DNA of 64,000 nucleotides from Lacinutrix sp. Hel_I_90 (GTDB taxonomy: Bacteria > Bacteroidota > Bacteroidia > Flavobacteriales > Flavobacteriaceae). A program made the position numbers and the translations under genes. Shown here one piece after another: positions 8,274 to 18,344 of this stretch (position 1 is the stretch's first letter; each line of letters begins with the position of its first letter). A model generated the notes under the pieces. The model worked only from the letters and a program-made list of their open reading frames with translations, made no database searches and had not been told where the DNA came from. The DNA lies in assembly GCF_000934685.1 (NCBI RefSeq), contig NZ_JYNQ01000001.1:2096501-2160500 (forward strand), written 5' to 3'.

Positions 8274-8356
8274 CAGGTTTTAATCACTTTAACAGATATC
8301 AATGCTTTTAATCTAAAATATTTTTATAGAAGCCTTTTTTAATATACCTTTAAGTC

Positions 8357-8429
8357 ACCATAACATAAGTAGGTTAAGTTCATGGTAGATTTGGGGCAAA
8401 AAAAGCTGGACTCTCGTCCGGCTTTTTTT
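8357..8429 (+). ncRNA. Candidate small RNA, copy 1 of a tandem pair
   Basis: About 73 nt. A 5' hairpin pairs ACCAT (8357-8361) with ATGGT (8382-8386). Inner AAC/GTT and TAA/TTA pairs leave one bulge, one mismatch and a 5-base loop. A single-stranded linker containing TTTGGGG leads to a terminator hairpin (AGCTGGAC, loop TCTC, GTCCGGCT) and a T run. A near-consensus -7 box, TACCTTTA, lies at 8345-8352, four bases before the hairpin. The sequence recurs almost identically at 8572-8642. No ORF is present and the next gene downstream is on the other strand, so a riboswitch is unlikely. It may belong to a known flavobacterial RNA motif; I cannot check. Confidence 0.55.
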
Positions 8430-8571
8430 ATGCGCTATAAATAAGGTTGCGTTTTATCTAATGGCGTATAAAAGTATTCAACACTATCGATAAAATGCAT
8501 TTTATCAGATATTTTTACCATTTATCTAAAAAAAGCAATAAATCAATTTATATGTCGTTATATTTGAACTT
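8430..8571. other. Spacer between the two small-RNA copies
   Basis: AT-rich, with no gene seen. It carries the presumed promoter of copy 2: TATATTTG at 8559-8566, an exact -7 consensus ending five bases before the second hairpin. A short inverted repeat around GATAAAATGCATTTTATC near 8490-8507 could form a hairpin. Confidence 0.4.
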
Positions 8572-8642
8572 ACCATAACATAAGTAGGTTAAGTTCATGG
8601 TAGATTTGGGGCAAAAAAGCTGGACTCTCGTCCGGCTTTTTT
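8572..8642 (+). ncRNA. Candidate small RNA, copy 2 of a tandem pair
   Basis: It is identical to copy 1 (8357-8429) except for one A fewer in the A run before the terminator hairpin. Both hairpins, the linker and the T run are preserved. Its own exact -7 box TATATTTG (8559-8566) lies five bases upstream, so both copies seem to be independently transcribed from the same relative position. The surrounding spacers are not similar, which means selection or recent duplication of the RNA unit itself. Confidence 0.55.
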
Positions 8643-8717
8643 ATTTTTAAAACTTTCTAGCACAAAAAAAGAGCTAGTTATTACACCAGCTCTCTTAAGT
8701 ATTATATAAAGTTCAAA

Positions 8718-9326
8718 CTATTTTGCCAAAGCAAAACGTCTTTCTACTTCATTCCAGTTAATTACGTCAAAAAACGCATCAATGTAGTCTGGTCTTCTAT
8801 TTTGATAATTTAAATAATAAGCGTGCTCCCATACATCTAATCCTAAAATTGGAGTTCCACCACAACTAACGCCAGGCATTAATGGGTTGTCTTGATTAGG
8901 TGTAGAACACACCTCTACTTTTCCCCCTTTGTGCACACACAACCATGCCCAACCAGAACCAAATTGAGTAGCAGCAGCTTTGCTGAAGGCTTCTTTAAAA
9001 GCATCTACAGATTTAAATGCTGCTTCAATAGCGGTCTTTAATTCTCCAGACAACTGACCTTTGTCTTCAGGATTCATTACCTCCCAAAATAGAGAGTGAT
9101 TATAAAATCCGCCACCATTATTTCTAACCGCTTTATTTTCCATATCTAAATTAGTCAAGATATTTTCAATTGTTTTTCCTTCTAAGTCGGTTCCCTCTAT
9201 GGCATCATTTAATTTGGTAGTATACCCGTTGTGATGTTTAGAGTGATGTATTTCCATGGTACGCGCATCTATATTTGGTTCTAAAGCGTCGTATGCATAT
9301 TTTAATTTCGGTAATTCGAAAGCCAT
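8718..9326 (-). CDS. sodA: Superoxide dismutase [Mn or Mn/Fe]
   Basis: It dismutates superoxide to peroxide and oxygen in the cytoplasm; no signal peptide is present. It has 202 aa, the usual length. Metal ligands are visible in [18 protein letters not shown] and [13 protein letters not shown]. The residues GGGFYNHS and the Gln of STPNQDNPL are those of the manganese or cambialistic type rather than the strict iron type. It is monocistronic and flanked by the tandem small-RNA candidates downstream and by the divergent AddA-like gene upstream. Confidence 0.95.
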   Translation of the reverse strand: MAFELPKLKYAYDALEPNIDARTMEIHHSKHHNGYTTKLNDAIEGTDLEGKTIENILTNLDMENKAVRNNGGGFYNHSLFWEVMNPEDKGQLSGELKTAIEAAFKSVDAFKEAFSKAAATQFGSGWAWLCVHKGGKVEVCSTPNQDNPLMPGVSCGGTPILGLDVWEHAYYLNYQNRRPDYIDAFFDVINWNEVERRFALAK

Positions 9327-9531
9327 AATTTTATGTGTTTTTTGGATTAATAAATCTTTAAACGTAAATTTAATACTTTAACATTTCAATTAAAAATTTA
9401 AACAATGTTAATCCGCTCCTTTTAATAATAGTTTAACACCATGATTTTGAAAGCCTTCAGTTTTTAATCGAAAAAACAAAAAATCCACTAGGCATCACCC
9501 AATTTGTTTTTATCTTGTAGCAGATTAAACT

Positions 9532-12500
9532 ATGGCTACACCATCTCCTTTTCAAGTATATAATGCCTCTGCGGGTAGCGGAAAAACATTTACGTTGGTC
9601 AAAGAATATCTTAAAATTTTATTTTCAGCATCAACCCAATATCTATTTAAACATATTCTTGCTATTACGTTTACTAATAAAGCGGTTGCTGAAATGAAAG
9701 CACGCATTTTAGAAATGCTAAGAGTCTTTTCCGAAGTTCTAATTCTGGAGCAACCCAATGCTATGTTTATTGCCATTGCCGAAGAATTAAAAATGGAACC
9801 AAAAATCCTTCACAATAAAGCAATAACGATTTTAAATACCATCATGCATAACTATGCCGCTTTTGATATTTCGACCATAGATGGTTTTAATCACAGGCTC
9901 ATACGCACCTTTGCTCATGATTTAAAATTACCATTGAATTTTGAAGTTGAACTCGATACAAAATCATTACTCACCGAAGCTGTAGATCGTGTAATTGCGA
10001 AAGCAGGGATAGATAAAAGATTAACTAAAATATTAATAGATTTTGCTATTGAAAAAGCAAATGATGATAAAAGCTGGGATGTTTCAAGAGACTTTAATGC
10101 CATTGCCGAAATACTTTTAAAAGAAAGTGACTTTGAATACATAAAATTACTTGATGATAAAACACTCGATGATTTTGAGATTTTAAAAAAACAGTTAATT
10201 ACTGAAAAAACAACTACCGAAAAACTAATTGTAGAAGAAGCCAATGCATTACTGTCTCTCTTAGAATCCAATGGGTTAGCATTTAGTGATTTCTCTGGAG
10301 CCTATTTGCCAAAACATTTTGAAAAATTAGCCAACAATAACTTATCTGTTAGTTTTGATCCTAAATGGCAGGAAGATCTAGGTGCTAAAACTTTATACCC
10401 AAAAAGAGTTTCGGCAGCTACCGCAGCAACAATTGAAAATTTACAACCTCAAATAGCAACAGCTTTTAACGAAACTAAAGCGGGGATTTTTCATTTAAAG
10501 TTCCTCAAAACATTTGCAAAAAACATAACACCTCTTTCGGTTTTAAAAGCGATAAGTCAAGAGCTTTCAACTATAAAAATCGAAGAAAACAAAATGCTCA
10601 TTAGTGAATTTAATGCCATCATTAGCGACGAAATAAAAGGGCAACCCACGCCCTTTATATATGAGCGTATGGGGGAAAAATTTAAACATTATTTTATAGA
10701 TGAGTTTCAAGACACTTCACAAATGCAATGGGATAATTTAATCCCACTAATTGGCAACACCTTGTCTGGTGAAAACCTCAAAGCTGAGAAAGGAACAGCA
10801 TTGCTCGTTGGTGATGCCAAACAAGCTATATACCGTTGGCGTGGTGGAAAAGCAGAACAGTTTATGAAACTCTTTAATCTAACAGAAAAGCCGTTTCATA
10901 GTGAACAACATGTTAAAAATTTAGAGTCTAATTACCGAAGTTTGCAAACAATTGTTCAGTTTAACAATGCCTTTTTTAAGCATGTTTCTACTTCCGTTTT
11001 TAGCAAAGCAGAATATGGTGATTTATACGAAAAGGCTTTTCAACAGCCTTTCAAACAAGCAAAAGGCTATGTTAACCTCAACTTTATAGACTTTGAAAAA
11101 GACGAAATTAAAGATGAAATCTATACGCAACAGGTGCTACAAACCATTCATTCTTGTCAAAAAAACGGGTATCGCTTAAAAGATATTTGCATTCTGGTAA
11201 GGAAAAAGAAGCAAGGCATTGCTATTGCAGAATATCTGAGCAGTCAAAACATAAAAATCACTTCTAGTGAAACCATGTTAATTAATAGGGCACCAGAAGT
11301 CCAGTTAATTAATAATGTGCTCTCCTTATTAATAAAACCAAATGACAGCGAACGTAAAGTCCACGTCTTAGATTTTATAGCTGAAAAACACAACATTGAA
11401 GACAAACATACTTTTTTTAAAATCCATGTGCATTTAGATTTAGAATCCTTTTTTGATGGTTTAAAGCCTTTTGATATCCATCTTAATCCAAAAACAATAG
11501 TACAAGAAGCACTGTTTGATATAGCTGAAACGATTGTTAGAGGTTTTAAATTGGTCACTCATTCAAACGCTTACGTACAGTTTTATCTCGATACTGTTTT
11601 AGATTATTCACAGAATAACAGTTCAGATATTTCATCTTTTCTGGAATATTTCGAAACTAAAAAAGGCGCCTTAAGTATCGTGTCTCCCCAAGAGCAGGAG
11701 GCTGTTCAGATTATGACTATTCATAAATCTAAAGGATTAGAATTTCCTGTGGTTATTTTTCCGTATGCAGAAGTTAATTTATATGAAGATATAGAACCAA
11801 AGGAATGGCTTCCTATAAATTCAAAACAATATCAAGGTTTTACACACACTTTATTAAATTTCAATAAAGATTTTGAGTTTTTCGGCGAAGCCGGAAACGC
11901 CATATATAAAAGACACAAAGCAGAATTGGAGTTGGACAGCCTCAATTTGCTTTATGTTGCATTAACCCGTCCAATTGAGCAATTATATGTTATAGGCAAA
12001 AAGGATTTAGGATCAAAAAGCAATCCTGAGTCTAAATCTTATTCATCCTTACTCATTAATTATTTAATGGAAACAGGCGAATGGGAAGACACAAAAACAG
12101 TTTATTGCTTTGGTTCAGAAAAAAGAACAGAAAAGATTGAAGACCTTAGCACAATAGAAACCATTGAACAAACAACTTTTATTTCGACTGCAAAGGCCGA
12201 GCATAATATTAAAATAGTTGCTAATTCAGGTTGTCTTTGGGATACCAACCAAGAACAGGCGATTGAAAAAGGAAATTTGGTACACGATCTCATGGAACAT
12301 ATAAAAACGGAAAACGACGTAGATTTTGCTATAAACGATTTTCTAAGCTCTGGAATAATTAACGAAGAACAAGCTAAAATATTACGAATGTCAATCCTTG
12401 AAATAATACATCATCCGGATTTAAATTCGTATTTTTCTGAAAGCAATACCATTTATAATGAACGGGATATCCTTTCTAAAACAGGAAAAATTTATCGACC

Positions 12501-12684
12501 AGACCGTTTGGTTATTAATAACAAGAAAGACGTTGTAATTATTGATTACAAAACAGGGTTGCCAAACCCTAAATACCAACATCAATTGCAAGACTATCAA
12601 GATATTTTAGAAGACATGAATTTTAAAATCACTAAAAAAATATTAATCTATATTAATGAAGACATCAAAGTCCAAACGTATTAA
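9532..12684 (+). CDS. AddA/RecB-like UvrD-family helicase with C-terminal nuclease
   Basis: This is the helicase-nuclease subunit of a double-strand-break end-processing complex. The 1050-aa protein opens with Walker A (NASAGSGKTFTLVKEYL, residues 11-27). ITFTNKAVAEMKARI, FIDEFQDTSQMQW (Walker B), LVGDAKQAIYRWRGG, IMTIHKSKGLEFPVVIFP and LLYVALTRPIEQLYV follow as superfamily 1 motifs. The C-terminus holds a PD-(D/E)XK nuclease core with RPDRLV and VVIIDYKTG. Its likely partner is the AddB-like protein at 15588-18344, with kbl and ompA inserted between them. The role in recombinational repair is inferred from family and neighbour. Confidence 0.88.
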   Translation: MATPSPFQVYNASAGSGKTFTLVKEYLKILFSASTQYLFKHILAITFTNKAVAEMKARILEMLRVFSEVLILEQPNAMFIAIAEELKMEPKILHNKAITILNTIMHNYAAFDISTIDGFNHRLIRTFAHDLKLPLNFEVELDTKSLLTEAVDRVIAKAGIDKRLTKILIDFAIEKANDDKSWDVSRDFNAIAEILLKESDFEYIKLLDDKTLDDFEILKKQLITEKTTTEKLIVEEANALLSLLESNGLAFSDFSGAYLPKHFEKLANNNLSVSFDPKWQEDLGAKTLYPKRVSAATAATIENLQPQIATAFNETKAGIFHLKFLKTFAKNITPLSVLKAISQELSTIKIEENKMLISEFNAIISDEIKGQPTPFIYERMGEKFKHYFIDEFQDTSQMQWDNLIPLIGNTLSGENLKAEKGTALLVGDAKQAIYRWRGGKAEQFMKLFNLTEKPFHSEQHVKNLESNYRSLQTIVQFNNAFFKHVSTSVFSKAEYGDLYEKAFQQPFKQAKGYVNLNFIDFEKDEIKDEIYTQQVLQTIHSCQKNGYRLKDICILVRKKKQGIAIAEYLSSQNIKITSSETMLINRAPEVQLINNVLSLLIKPNDSERKVHVLDFIAEKHNIEDKHTFFKIHVHLDLESFFDGLKPFDIHLNPKTIVQEALFDIAETIVRGFKLVTHSNAYVQFYLDTVLDYSQNNSSDISSFLEYFETKKGALSIVSPQEQEAVQIMTIHKSKGLEFPVVIFPYAEVNLYEDIEPKEWLPINSKQYQGFTHTLLNFNKDFEFFGEAGNAIYKRHKAELELDSLNLLYVALTRPIEQLYVIGKKDLGSKSNPESKSYSSLLINYLMETGEWEDTKTVYCFGSEKRTEKIEDLSTIETIEQTTFISTAKAEHNIKIVANSGCLWDTNQEQAIEKGNLVHDLMEHIKTENDVDFAINDFLSSGIINEEQAKILRMSILEIIHHPDLNSYFSESNTIYNERDILSKTGKIYRPDRLVINNKKDVVIIDYKTGLPNPKYQHQLQDYQDILEDMNFKITKKILIYINEDIKVQTY

Positions 12685-12767
12685 TTAAGTCCAATGGCTT
12701 TGAACTCATGAAATAAATTCAGAATAAAAAAAGAATGTTGATTTTATCTCTAACGTAAAAAACATTC

Positions 12768-12775
12768 TAAATTTG
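12768..12775 (+). promoter_or_regulatory. Bacteroidota-type -7 promoter box of kbl
   Basis: TAAATTTG is an exact TAnnTTTG match ending 15 bases before the kbl ATG, implying a very short leader. No -33 element was seen at standard spacing. Confidence 0.45.
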
Positions 12776-12790
12776 TAAAAAACAATTAAC

Positions 12791-13987
12791 ATGTACGGTA
12801 AAATTCAAGAACATTTACAACAAGAAATAAAAGACATCAAAGAGAACGGTCTTTATAAACAAGAACGTATTATTACCTCGCCACAAGGTGCAGAAATCAC
12901 TTTGAGTACTGGTGAAACGGTTTTAAACTTTTGTGCTAATAACTATTTGGGGTTATCCTCACATCCAGAGGTCATAAAGGCCGCTAAGGACACCATGGAT
13001 ACCCACGGCTTTGGAGTCTCTTCTGTACGTTTTATTTGTGGTACCCAAGACATACATAAAGAACTTGAGCAAAAGATTGCTGATTTCTATGGCACAGAAG
13101 ACACCATATTATATGCGGCAGCTTTTGATGCCAATGGCGGCGTGTTTGAACCCTTGTTAGAAAAAGAGGATGCTATTATTTCAGACGCTTTAAATCATGC
13201 CTCTATTATTGATGGTGTTCGCTTATGTAAAGCAGCACGCTATCGATATAAAAATAGCGACATGGCAGATTTAGAACAACAACTTATAGCTGCTAACGAA
13301 AATGGTGCACGGTTTAAAATTATAGTTACAGATGGTGTATTTTCTATGGATGGCATAGTAGCGCCTTTAGATAAAATCTGTGACCTCGCAGATAAATATG
13401 ATGCTTTAGTCATGATAGACGAATGTCACGCCACAGGATTCATTGGTGAAACGGGTATAGGCACACTTGAAGCTAAGGGTGTTTTAGGTCGTATAGATAT
13501 TATCACAGGAACCTTAGGCAAAGCACTTGGTGGTGCTATGGGCGGTTATACGACTGCTAAAAAAGAAGTGATAGAGTTATTAAGACAACGATCAAGACCT
13601 TATTTGTTTTCAAATTCTTTAGCACCTGCTATAGTTGGAGCATCTATTAAGGTTTTTGACATGCTTAAAAACGATACTACTTTAAGAGACAAACTGGAAA
13701 GCAATACCAATTACTTTAAAAAAGAAATGAAAACAGCTGGTTTTGATATTATTGATGGCGATTCAGCTATTGTTCCAGTCATGTTATATGATGCAAAATT
13801 ATCTCAAACCATGGCAAATATGCTTTTAAAAGAGGGGATATATGTTATAGGCTTCTTTTTTCCTGTTGTACCAAAAGAAAAAGCACGCATACGTGTACAG
13901 TTGTCAGCAGCCCACGAAAAAACGCATCTAGATAAGGCAATACAGGCCTTTATTAAAGTAGGAAAAGCATTGGAAATCATTAAATAA
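12791..13987 (+). CDS. kbl: Glycine C-acetyltransferase (2-amino-3-ketobutyrate CoA ligase)
   Basis: It is a PLP enzyme of threonine catabolism that cleaves 2-amino-3-oxobutanoate with CoA to glycine and acetyl-CoA. It is a 398-aa alpha-oxoamine synthase of normal length. The PLP-binding Lys244 lies in [13 protein letters not shown], with the cofactor Asp in [11 protein letters not shown] (about residue 210). Threonine dehydrogenase, its usual partner, is not adjacent. The gene has its own promoter box and sits between the two halves of the AddAB-like system. Confidence 0.93.
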   Translation: MYGKIQEHLQQEIKDIKENGLYKQERIITSPQGAEITLSTGETVLNFCANNYLGLSSHPEVIKAAKDTMDTHGFGVSSVRFICGTQDIHKELEQKIADFYGTEDTILYAAAFDANGGVFEPLLEKEDAIISDALNHASIIDGVRLCKAARYRYKNSDMADLEQQLIAANENGARFKIIVTDGVFSMDGIVAPLDKICDLADKYDALVMIDECHATGFIGETGIGTLEAKGVLGRIDIITGTLGKALGGAMGGYTTAKKEVIELLRQRSRPYLFSNSLAPAIVGASIKVFDMLKNDTTLRDKLESNTNYFKKEMKTAGFDIIDGDSAIVPVMLYDAKLSQTMANMLLKEGIYVIGFFFPVVPKEKARIRVQLSAAHEKTHLDKAIQAFIKVGKALEIIK

Positions 13988-14006
13988 ATATTATAAACTT
14001 TAACAA

Positions 14007-14039
14007 TTTGCAGGAATAACCAATATTTTTATATATTTG
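14007..14039 (+). promoter_or_regulatory. Bacteroidota-type promoter of the OmpA-like gene
   Basis: TTTG at 14007-14010 and TATATTTG at 14032-14039 are separated by 21 bases. This fits the -33/-7 promoter of this phylum well. The predicted leader is about 60 nt and A/T-rich, as expected for a highly expressed outer-membrane protein. Confidence 0.55.
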
Positions 14040-14108
14040 TCTTTGTTAATAATGTTTAACAACTTATTTTTGCTTCTAATTAACACTTAAAAATTAAAAT
14101 TTTTGAAT

Positions 14109-15515
14109 ATGAAAAATCTTAGCAGATTATTATTCACACTAGTACTTGTAGTAAGTTTTAGTAATGTGAATGCACAAGACCAAGATAATCCTTGGGCTAT
14201 TAGTTTCGGAGTTAACGCAGTAGACTTTTACTCAGGTATGGAATCATCTGACGCTACTGGTGTTTTTGATGAATACTTTAACGTAGAAGACCACTGGAAT
14301 ATACTTCCTTCTTTATCAACGATAAGCGTGTCTAAATACCTAGGAGAAAATTTCTCTTTACAATTAGGTGGGTCTATCAACAAAATTGATAAGTATGGTG
14401 ACACTGCCGTTGCTGACTTAAACTATTATGCTCTTGATGGAAATGTAAGATATAGCCTTTCTAGCGTTTTAAACACTACAAAACTTGATCCACAAATTGG
14501 AGTAGGTGGTGGTTATACGTGGGTAGAAGAAGGTCCTTTCAATACTAACGGTGCAGGTGGTAGTAATGCTGTTGGCGCTGGAACTTTAAATGGTTCTTTA
14601 GGTTTAACATACTGGTTTACTGATAACGTAGGTTTCTTTGTGGAGTCTAAATATAAGCATGCTTTTGAAGATTACTTAACTACTCACTTCCAACATTCTG
14701 CAGGTTTTTCTGTTAGATTTGGTGGAAAAGATACAGATGGTGATGGTATATATGACAAAAATGATGCATGTCCAGAAGTATTTGGACTAGAAGCTTTCAA
14801 CGGTTGTCCTGATACTGATGGTGATGGTATCGAAGATTCTAAAGATTCTTGTCCTAACGAAGCTGGTTTAGCTGAATTCAACGGTTGTCCTGATACAGAT
14901 GGAGACGGTGTTGTAGATGGTAGTGATGAATGTCCTACTGTAAAAGGTCTTAAAGCTTTAAATGGTTGTCCTGATGCTGATGGTGATGGTGTTGCAGATA
15001 AGAATGATACTTGTCCTAACGAGCCTGGTCCTGCTGCTAATAACGGATGTCCTTGGCCTGATACAGATGGTGATGGTGTTTTAGATAAAGATGACCAATG
15101 TGTTGACGTAGTTGGTACTGTTGCAAACAATGGTTGCCCAGAAATTGTACAACCAACTCAAGAGGTTATTGATCAATTAAATGAGTATGCTAGAACTATC
15201 TTATTTGATAGTGGAAAATCAACTTTCCAAAAGCAATCTTACGAGGTATTACAAAACATAACTGCTATCTTAAAAGAATATCCTGATTCTAACTTTACAT
15301 TAGAAGGACATACTGATAGCGTTGGTTCTAAATCTTCTAACCAGTTATTATCTGAAAGAAGAGCTAATGCAGTAAGAGATTACTTAATTGCAAATGGAAT
15401 TAACAGTGACAGATTAACTGCTTATGGATTTGGTGAAGAATACCCAGTAGATTCAAACGCAACTAGTTCTGGTAGAAAAAACAACAGACGTACTGAGATT
15501 AAACTTAAAAAATAA
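14109..15515 (+). CDS. OmpA-family outer membrane protein with thrombospondin type-3 repeats
   Basis: This is an abundant outer-membrane protein tethering the membrane to peptidoglycan. The ATG at 14109 is preferred over the in-frame TTG at 14103 because it begins a clean signal peptide ([17 protein letters not shown], cleaved near NAQDQ). The N-terminal ~200 residues form a beta barrel. Five calcium-binding repeats follow ([16 protein letters not shown] and similar DxDGDG...DxCP units). The C-terminal OmpA domain contains [19 protein letters not shown] and [14 protein letters not shown]. It is 468 aa with its own promoter and terminator. Codon use is smooth and repetitive, fitting high expression. 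Confidence 0.92.
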   Translation: MKNLSRLLFTLVLVVSFSNVNAQDQDNPWAISFGVNAVDFYSGMESSDATGVFDEYFNVEDHWNILPSLSTISVSKYLGENFSLQLGGSINKIDKYGDTAVADLNYYALDGNVRYSLSSVLNTTKLDPQIGVGGGYTWVEEGPFNTNGAGGSNAVGAGTLNGSLGLTYWFTDNVGFFVESKYKHAFEDYLTTHFQHSAGFSVRFGGKDTDGDGIYDKNDACPEVFGLEAFNGCPDTDGDGIEDSKDSCPNEAGLAEFNGCPDTDGDGVVDGSDECPTVKGLKALNGCPDADGDGVADKNDTCPNEPGPAANNGCPWPDTDGDGVLDKDDQCVDVVGTVANNGCPEIVQPTQEVIDQLNEYARTILFDSGKSTFQKQSYEVLQNITAILKEYPDSNFTLEGHTDSVGSKSSNQLLSERRANAVRDYLIANGINSDRLTAYGFGEEYPVDSNATSSGRKNNRRTEIKLKK

Positions 15516-15544
15516 GTTTCTCAATACTTTTAAATAAGTTTTTA

Positions 15545-15577
15545 AAAAAACGCCTCGGTTTACCGAGGCGTTTTCTA
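15545..15577 (+). terminator. Terminator after the OmpA-like gene
   Basis: An 11-bp stem (AACGCCTCGGT starting at 15549, ACCGAGGCGTT ending about 15572) with a 2-base loop, flanked by A and T runs. It separates ompA from the AddB-like gene, whose ATG is only about 10 bases further on. Confidence 0.9.
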
Positions 15578-15587
15578 TTTTTATAAC

Positions 15588-18344
15588 ATGAAGAGCTTTA
15601 TTTTAGATGTACTACAAGACCTTAAAAATAAGGGTGAAAATTTATCAGAATTAATATTTATATTACCAAGTAGACGTGCAGGAGTTTTTTTAAAAAAAGA
15701 ACTCGTTGCTGTTTCAAATGAAACCATTTTTGCTCCTACTATTATTAGTATTGAGGAATTTGTAGAAGACTTGGCAGAACTTAAGTCTATTACTAACACA
15801 GAACTACTTTTCGAGTTTTATAATACGTATTGTCATCTCACTCCAAAACAAGAGCGAGAACCTTTTGAAAACTTTGCTAAATGGGCACAAATACTATTAC
15901 AGGATTTTAATGAAATTGATCGTTACCTCATTCCACAAAATAACATCTTCGATTATTTAAGCGCTATAAAAGAATTAGAACATTGGTCTACAGAAAACGA
16001 CAAAACAGACTTTGTTAAAAATTATCTCAAATTCTGGAATAAACTAAAGCGTTATTATAAACACTACACAGAAACTTTACTCTCCAAAAAAACAGGTTAT
16101 CAAGGCTTGATATATCGTGAAGCCGTTGAAAACATTCAAAACTATTGTACTGTAAATAGAAAAAAACATATATTTTTAGGTTTTAACGCTTTAAACACTG
16201 CTGAAGAAACCATCATCCAAAAATTGTTACAAAACAACATGGCGGAGATCTATTGGGATATAGACGAAGCCTTTTTAAGTAACCCAATACACGATGCCGC
16301 TCTTTTTACAAGGCAACACAAAACAAACTGGAAACATTTTGAAAAACACCCTTTCAATTGGGTTACAAACCATTATTCCACGGAAAAAAATATTCAAGTT
16401 TTTGGTGTTCCAAAAAATGTAGGACAAGCAAAAACCATCGGTTCGCTATTAAAAACTATTAAAAATAATAACCCAGATTTAAAAAGTACTGCTGTCGTTC
16501 TTGGCGATGAAAACTTGCTAATCCCTGTATTAAACTCAATCCCCTCTAACATTGATGCATTAAATATTACTATGGGTTTTCCGCTAGGCTCAATTCCATT
16601 AGCCTCACTATTTGAACAACTATTTACCCTTCAAAAGAAAGCCTCAGACGACTTATATTATAAAGATATTATTCGCATTCTATCGCATCAATTTGTAAGA
16701 CCGTTGTTAATTATAGACCAGGTAGACTACGCTGCACAAATTATAGAAACACTTGAGAAAAACAATTTGGTTTATGTGTCGCTTCAGGATCTAAAAAATT
16801 ACGATAACAGCACTACTGACAGTATTGCGTTACTGTTTGAAAATTGGCAAAACGATGCACAAAAAGCAATAACACATTGTTTTAAAATTATTACTAAAAT
16901 AAAGGATGCGCTTACTCAAGACAAAGAAAATAACACAATAGGATTAGAGTATTTATACCGCTTTAACACACTTTTTAACGAGCTTTACAGACTTAATGAA
17001 AACTATAATCATATCAATGATATTTCGGCTTTATTTAGTATCTATAAAGAATTACTAGCATCAGAAACATTAGATTTTCAAGGAGAACCACTACAAGGTT
17101 TACAAGTCATGGGCATGTTAGAGTCTCGTGTTTTAGATTTTGAAACCGTAATAATTTCTAGTGTAAATGAAGGTGTTCTCCCTTCTGGAAAAACAAATAA
17201 CTCCTTTATTCCCTTCGATGTAAAGCTAGAAAACAACTTGCCAACTTATAAAGAAAAGGACGCGGTTTACACCTATCACTTTTATAGGTTACTCCAACGC
17301 GCTAAAAACATCTATATTTTGTATAATACTGAAGCAGATATTTTAACTGCTGGTGAGAAGAGCAGATTCATAACGCAGTTAGAGCTAGAGGGTATTCATG
17401 ATGTTAAGCACAAAATAGTAACACCACATATTCCTAATTTATTAAGCGAATTAAAAGAGATAAAAAAAACGGAACTCGTTTTAGAACATTTAAAACGTAT
17501 CGCAAAAAAGGGCTTTTCGCCCTCATCACTAACAAATTATATTCGAAATCCTTTAGATTTCTATTATCAAAAGTTATTGGGCATTAAAGATCTGGAAGAG
17601 GTTGAAGAAACAGTCGCTGCCAATACCATGGGCACAGTAATTCATGATACTTTGGAGGCCTTATATCAACCTTTTTTAGGTGAATTTTTAACTGTTGAAG
17701 GTGTCACCAATCTAAAGCCAAAGATTGAAAAAACAATTTCCCGATTTTTTAATACCATCTACAAGGCGGGTGATATGACTACAGGTAAAAACCTCATCAT
17801 TTTTGAAATTTCAAAACGCTATGTTCTTAATTTTTTAAATCTAGAAATTGAAGAATTAAAAAAAGGAAATACTATAAAGATTACTGCATTAGAAACGAAA
17901 TCAAACATCCGACTGGATATTCCTGAATTAAATTTTGAAGTGAATATGAACGGTACGGTAGACCGTGTAGACGAATATAATGGCGTAACGCGAATTATAG
18001 ACTACAAAACGGGTAAGGTTTTAGACAGTCAAGTTTCAATTGTTGCTTGGGAAGATTTAACAACCGATTATAAAAAATATAGTAAAAGTTTTCAAATATT
18101 AGCTTATGCCTACATGATGAATAAAGAAAAACCCCTTAATTTCCCCATCGAAGCAGGCATTATCTCATTTAAAAATTTACAATCTGGCTTTTTAAAGTTC
18201 ACAAAGAAAGAGCAAATTCGTGGTGGAAGTAAAACGACATTGATAACCGAGGAGACCTTAGCTTACTACTTTGAAGAACTTAAAAAACTCATCATAGAGA
18301 TTTGTAATCCAGAAATGAATTTTACAGAAAAAGAGCTAAAATGA
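15588..18344 (+). CDS. AddB-like PD-(D/E)XK nuclease
   Basis: This is the predicted second subunit of an AddAB-type end-resection complex with the protein at 9532-12684. The 918-aa sequence has a degenerate helicase-like N-terminus (ELIFILPSRRAGVFLKKEL). The C-terminal nuclease carries SSLTNYIRNPLDFYYQKLLG, TVIHDTLEAL, MNGTVDRVDEYNG and RIIDYKTGK, which supply the PD-(D/E)XK residues. The iron-sulfur cysteines of Firmicute AddB are not evident. The stop overlaps the following hydrolase start by four bases (ATGA). It begins just after the ompA terminator, so the promoter must be very close or within that hairpin region. Confidence 0.82.
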   Translation: MKSFILDVLQDLKNKGENLSELIFILPSRRAGVFLKKELVAVSNETIFAPTIISIEEFVEDLAELKSITNTELLFEFYNTYCHLTPKQEREPFENFAKWAQILLQDFNEIDRYLIPQNNIFDYLSAIKELEHWSTENDKTDFVKNYLKFWNKLKRYYKHYTETLLSKKTGYQGLIYREAVENIQNYCTVNRKKHIFLGFNALNTAEETIIQKLLQNNMAEIYWDIDEAFLSNPIHDAALFTRQHKTNWKHFEKHPFNWVTNHYSTEKNIQVFGVPKNVGQAKTIGSLLKTIKNNNPDLKSTAVVLGDENLLIPVLNSIPSNIDALNITMGFPLGSIPLASLFEQLFTLQKKASDDLYYKDIIRILSHQFVRPLLIIDQVDYAAQIIETLEKNNLVYVSLQDLKNYDNSTTDSIALLFENWQNDAQKAITHCFKIITKIKDALTQDKENNTIGLEYLYRFNTLFNELYRLNENYNHINDISALFSIYKELLASETLDFQGEPLQGLQVMGMLESRVLDFETVIISSVNEGVLPSGKTNNSFIPFDVKLENNLPTYKEKDAVYTYHFYRLLQRAKNIYILYNTEADILTAGEKSRFITQLELEGIHDVKHKIVTPHIPNLLSELKEIKKTELVLEHLKRIAKKGFSPSSLTNYIRNPLDFYYQKLLGIKDLEEVEETVAANTMGTVIHDTLEALYQPFLGEFLTVEGVTNLKPKIEKTISRFFNTIYKAGDMTTGKNLIIFEISKRYVLNFLNLEIEELKKGNTIKITALETKSNIRLDIPELNFEVNMNGTVDRVDEYNGVTRIIDYKTGKVLDSQVSIVAWEDLTTDYKKYSKSFQILAYAYMMNKEKPLNFPIEAGIISFKNLQSGFLKFTKKEQIRGGSKTTLITEETLAYYFEELKKLIIEICNPEMNFTEKELK

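Noticed and set aside
8274-8356. Purine riboswitch or other leader near the purF-type gene
   Set aside because: The structured elements lie downstream of the gene and before an opposite-strand gene, so they cannot act as a leader.
14684-15130. Long frame on the minus strand with Ser/Pro-rich repeats
   Set aside because: It is the antisense shadow of the thrombospondin type-3 repeats of the OmpA-like gene; no start signal or independent codon pattern.
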